From: CAZQIO01 sp964593405
GTDB lineage: Bacteria > Patescibacteriota > Minisyncoccia > Minisyncoccales > GBS-2
Reading direction: 5' to 3'
Assembly (NCBI GenBank): GCA_964593405.1
Contig: CAZQIO010000031.1
Location: 1 to 6,197 of the forward strand
DNA: 6,197 nucleotides
The notes below the pieces were generated by a model. The model was not told where the DNA came from. It worked only from the letters and a program-made list of their open reading frames with translations, and ran no database searches. Below are positions 4,938 through 6,197 of the stretch, in pieces. A program made the position numbers and the translations under genes. The number at the start of each line of letters is the position of its first letter. The stretch's first letter is position 1.

Positions 4938-6197
4938 GACTAAATTGTAAATATCTCCAGCCCCCATAAAAATCACCACTTCCCTACCCTCCAATTTTTC
5001 TTTTAACCAATCAAAAATTTTCTCTTTTTTAACATAAATTACCTTTTTTGTTTTTGTTGCCTTTACCAATTTTTGAGCAGAAATTTTTTTCATTATTTCT
5101 CTTTTTTCCCTTCCAGCAACTGTGTAAATGTCAGTTAAGATTAATTGGTCAACGAAAGAGGCTCCCTCTCTCAATGCCTTCACAAAATCTTTCCACAAAA
5201 AATAAGTTCTTTGGTATTGATGGGGTTGAAAAACACAAAAAATTTTTCTCTTTGGAAATTTTTCTCTGGCTGCCCTTAGGGTTTCTCTCAATTGAGTTGG
5301 GTGGTGACCGTAATCGTGAACTATTGTTATTTTTTTCTCTCCGATTTTGACTCTTTTTATTTCAAACCTCCTCCAACTTCCTTTGAATTGAGAAAAGACT
5401 TTAAAAGAAACTCTATCTGGAATTTTCAAAATCCTTGCCAAGGTTAGGGCAGCCAGGGCATTCGAAACGTTAAACTCTCCTGGAATTTTGAGAATTTTTT
5501 TTATCCTTTTTGCCTCTTTTTGTTTTAATGAATATAGAAAAACATTTTTGACAATTTTTTTCTCTAAAATTTTTCTGACATTTTTTTCGGCTTTGTTTGC
5601 CACTAAAATTCCATCTTTTGGCAAACGAGTTAAAAATTTCTCATAGGCAAAAATATAATGGCGCAAATTTTTAAAATAATCTGGATGGTCGTATTCGATG
5701 TTGAGCAAAACAACAATCTTTGGCAAATAATTCAAAAAAGATTCTTTGTATTCGTCGGCCTCGATAACTAAATATTTACTCTTCCCCACTCTACAATTTG
5801 AATCTCCAAATTCTTTGAGTTTTGTCCCCAAAATTACAGTTGGATCAAGTTTTGCTCTTGTTAAAATCAATCCAATCATTGCTGCCACTGTTGATTTACC
5901 GTGAGAGCCGCAAACTGCGATTGTAAAATGCTTTTTCGTTAATTCTCCAAGAGCTTGAGGATAAGATAAGGTTTTTAGGTTATGGGTTCTAGCTTCTAGT
6001 AATTCTGGGTTATTTTCGTCAATTGCTGGAGAATAAATTACCAAATTGGCATCCTTTGGCACATTTTTTGTTCTATGTTTTCCAATAAAAATTTTTGCCC
6101 CCAATTTTTCAAGGGCCCTTGTTATTTCAGAAGAAACTAAATCAGAACCTGAAACCTGATGACCCTTTGCCAGATAATATCTTGCCAAAGCCGAAAC
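4899..6197 (-). CDS. murC: UDP-N-acetylmuramate--L-alanine ligase (MurC), 5' end beyond window
   Basis: 432 residues are visible, open to the right edge in the frame VSALARYYLAKGHQVSGSDL, so the true start and the N-terminal Gly-rich UDP-binding loop lie outside the window. A TTG at 6188 is not the start. MurC joins L-Ala to UDP-MurNAc using ATP in the cytoplasm. Seen, in fragment numbering: the ATP loop CGSHGKST (96-103; usually GTHGKTT), EADEY (146-150), NIEYDHPDYF (166-175), GEFNVSNALAAL (240-251), VHDYGHHPTQL (293-303), FQPHQYQRT (323-331), LTDIYTVAGRE (354-364) and the closing MGAGDIYNL (411-419). The DYGHHP, PHQYQRT and AGDIY boxes identify MurC over the other Mur ligases. The last 12 residues, SSATSAKTASFS, are Ser/Ala/Thr-rich and are encoded opposite the Cys-rich tail of the small plus-strand gene. 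The stop is TGA at 4901-4899, leaving no room for a terminator before that gene. Confidence 0.93.
   Translation of the reverse strand, partial: VSALARYYLAKGHQVSGSDLVSSEITRALEKLGAKIFIGKHRTKNVPKDANLVIYSPAIDENNPELLEARTHNLKTLSYPQALGELTKKHFTIAVCGSHGKSTVAAMIGLILTRAKLDPTVILGTKLKEFGDSNCRVGKSKYLVIEADEYKESFLNYLPKIVVLLNIEYDHPDYFKNLRHYIFAYEKFLTRLPKDGILVANKAEKNVRKILEKKIVKNVFLYSLKQKEAKRIKKILKIPGEFNVSNALAALTLARILKIPDRVSFKVFSQFKGSWRRFEIKRVKIGEKKITIVHDYGHHPTQLRETLRAAREKFPKRKIFCVFQPHQYQRTYFLWKDFVKALREGASFVDQLILTDIYTVAGREKREIMKKISAQKLVKATKTKKVIYVKKEKIFDWLKEKLEGREVVIFMGAGDIYNLVSSATSAKTASFS

Noticed and set aside
4784..4969. Other plus-strand frames overlapping the Cys-rich gene (also 4630-4878)
   Set aside because: They read the same DNA out of frame and lose the paired-cysteine knuckles. 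One begins inside aspS.
5020..5110. T-rich runs resembling terminators, here and elsewhere
   Set aside because: They are A-rich Lys/Phe codons of minus-strand genes and have no adjoining GC-rich stem-loop.
6186..6188. TTG at 6188 as the murC start
   Set aside because: The frame is open to the window edge and reads VSALARYY, which matches the middle of the MurC N-terminal nucleotide-binding domain; the start is outside the window.

Overview
This is a 6.2 kb, A+T-rich, densely packed bacterial chromosome segment devoted mainly to peptidoglycan synthesis. The small genes, start/stop overlaps, few Shine-Dalgarno sites, short archaeal-type aspartyl-tRNA synthetase and MurL-like epimerase together suggest a Candidate Phyla Radiation (Patescibacteria) genome. 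That assignment is an inference from gene style, not from a marker gene. UGA ends five of the six complete reading-frame ends visible, so the code is standard and not the UGA=Gly code of Gracilibacteria/SR1.

Layout, read on the minus strand from high to low coordinates: murC (5' end beyond the window edge), then a 216-base gap on this strand, then a tight five-gene run: aspS, a D,D-carboxypeptidase, a membrane-anchored six-bladed Kelch-type propeller protein, mraY, and the N-terminal 99 residues of a MurL-like epimerase that runs off the left edge. Three of the four junctions in this run are 4-base ATGA overlaps; the fourth is an 8-base gap. The only plus-strand gene is a 71-residue, ten-cysteine zinc-ribbon-like protein. 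It fills the gap between murC and aspS, diverges from aspS across 39 bases, and overlaps the end of murC tail-to-tail by 39 bases.

How the genes fit together: MurC adds L-Ala to UDP-MurNAc in the cytoplasm. A MurL-type enzyme would convert the terminal L-Glu of UDP-MurNAc-L-Ala-L-Glu to D-Glu, replacing glutamate racemase. MraY loads the finished muropeptide onto the lipid carrier. The carboxypeptidase trims stem peptides outside the membrane. The propeller protein is predicted to sit outside the membrane and has no known role, but its place between the carboxypeptidase and mraY suggests an envelope function. AspRS is a translation enzyme at the head of this run.

The points most worth following up are the MurL-type D-Glu route, the altered MraY active-site motifs, the Kelch protein inside a wall operon, and the small Cys-rich gene inserted antisense in the run. 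I saw no mobile element, CRISPR array, RNA gene or defence system, and no gene-free stretch over 300 bases.
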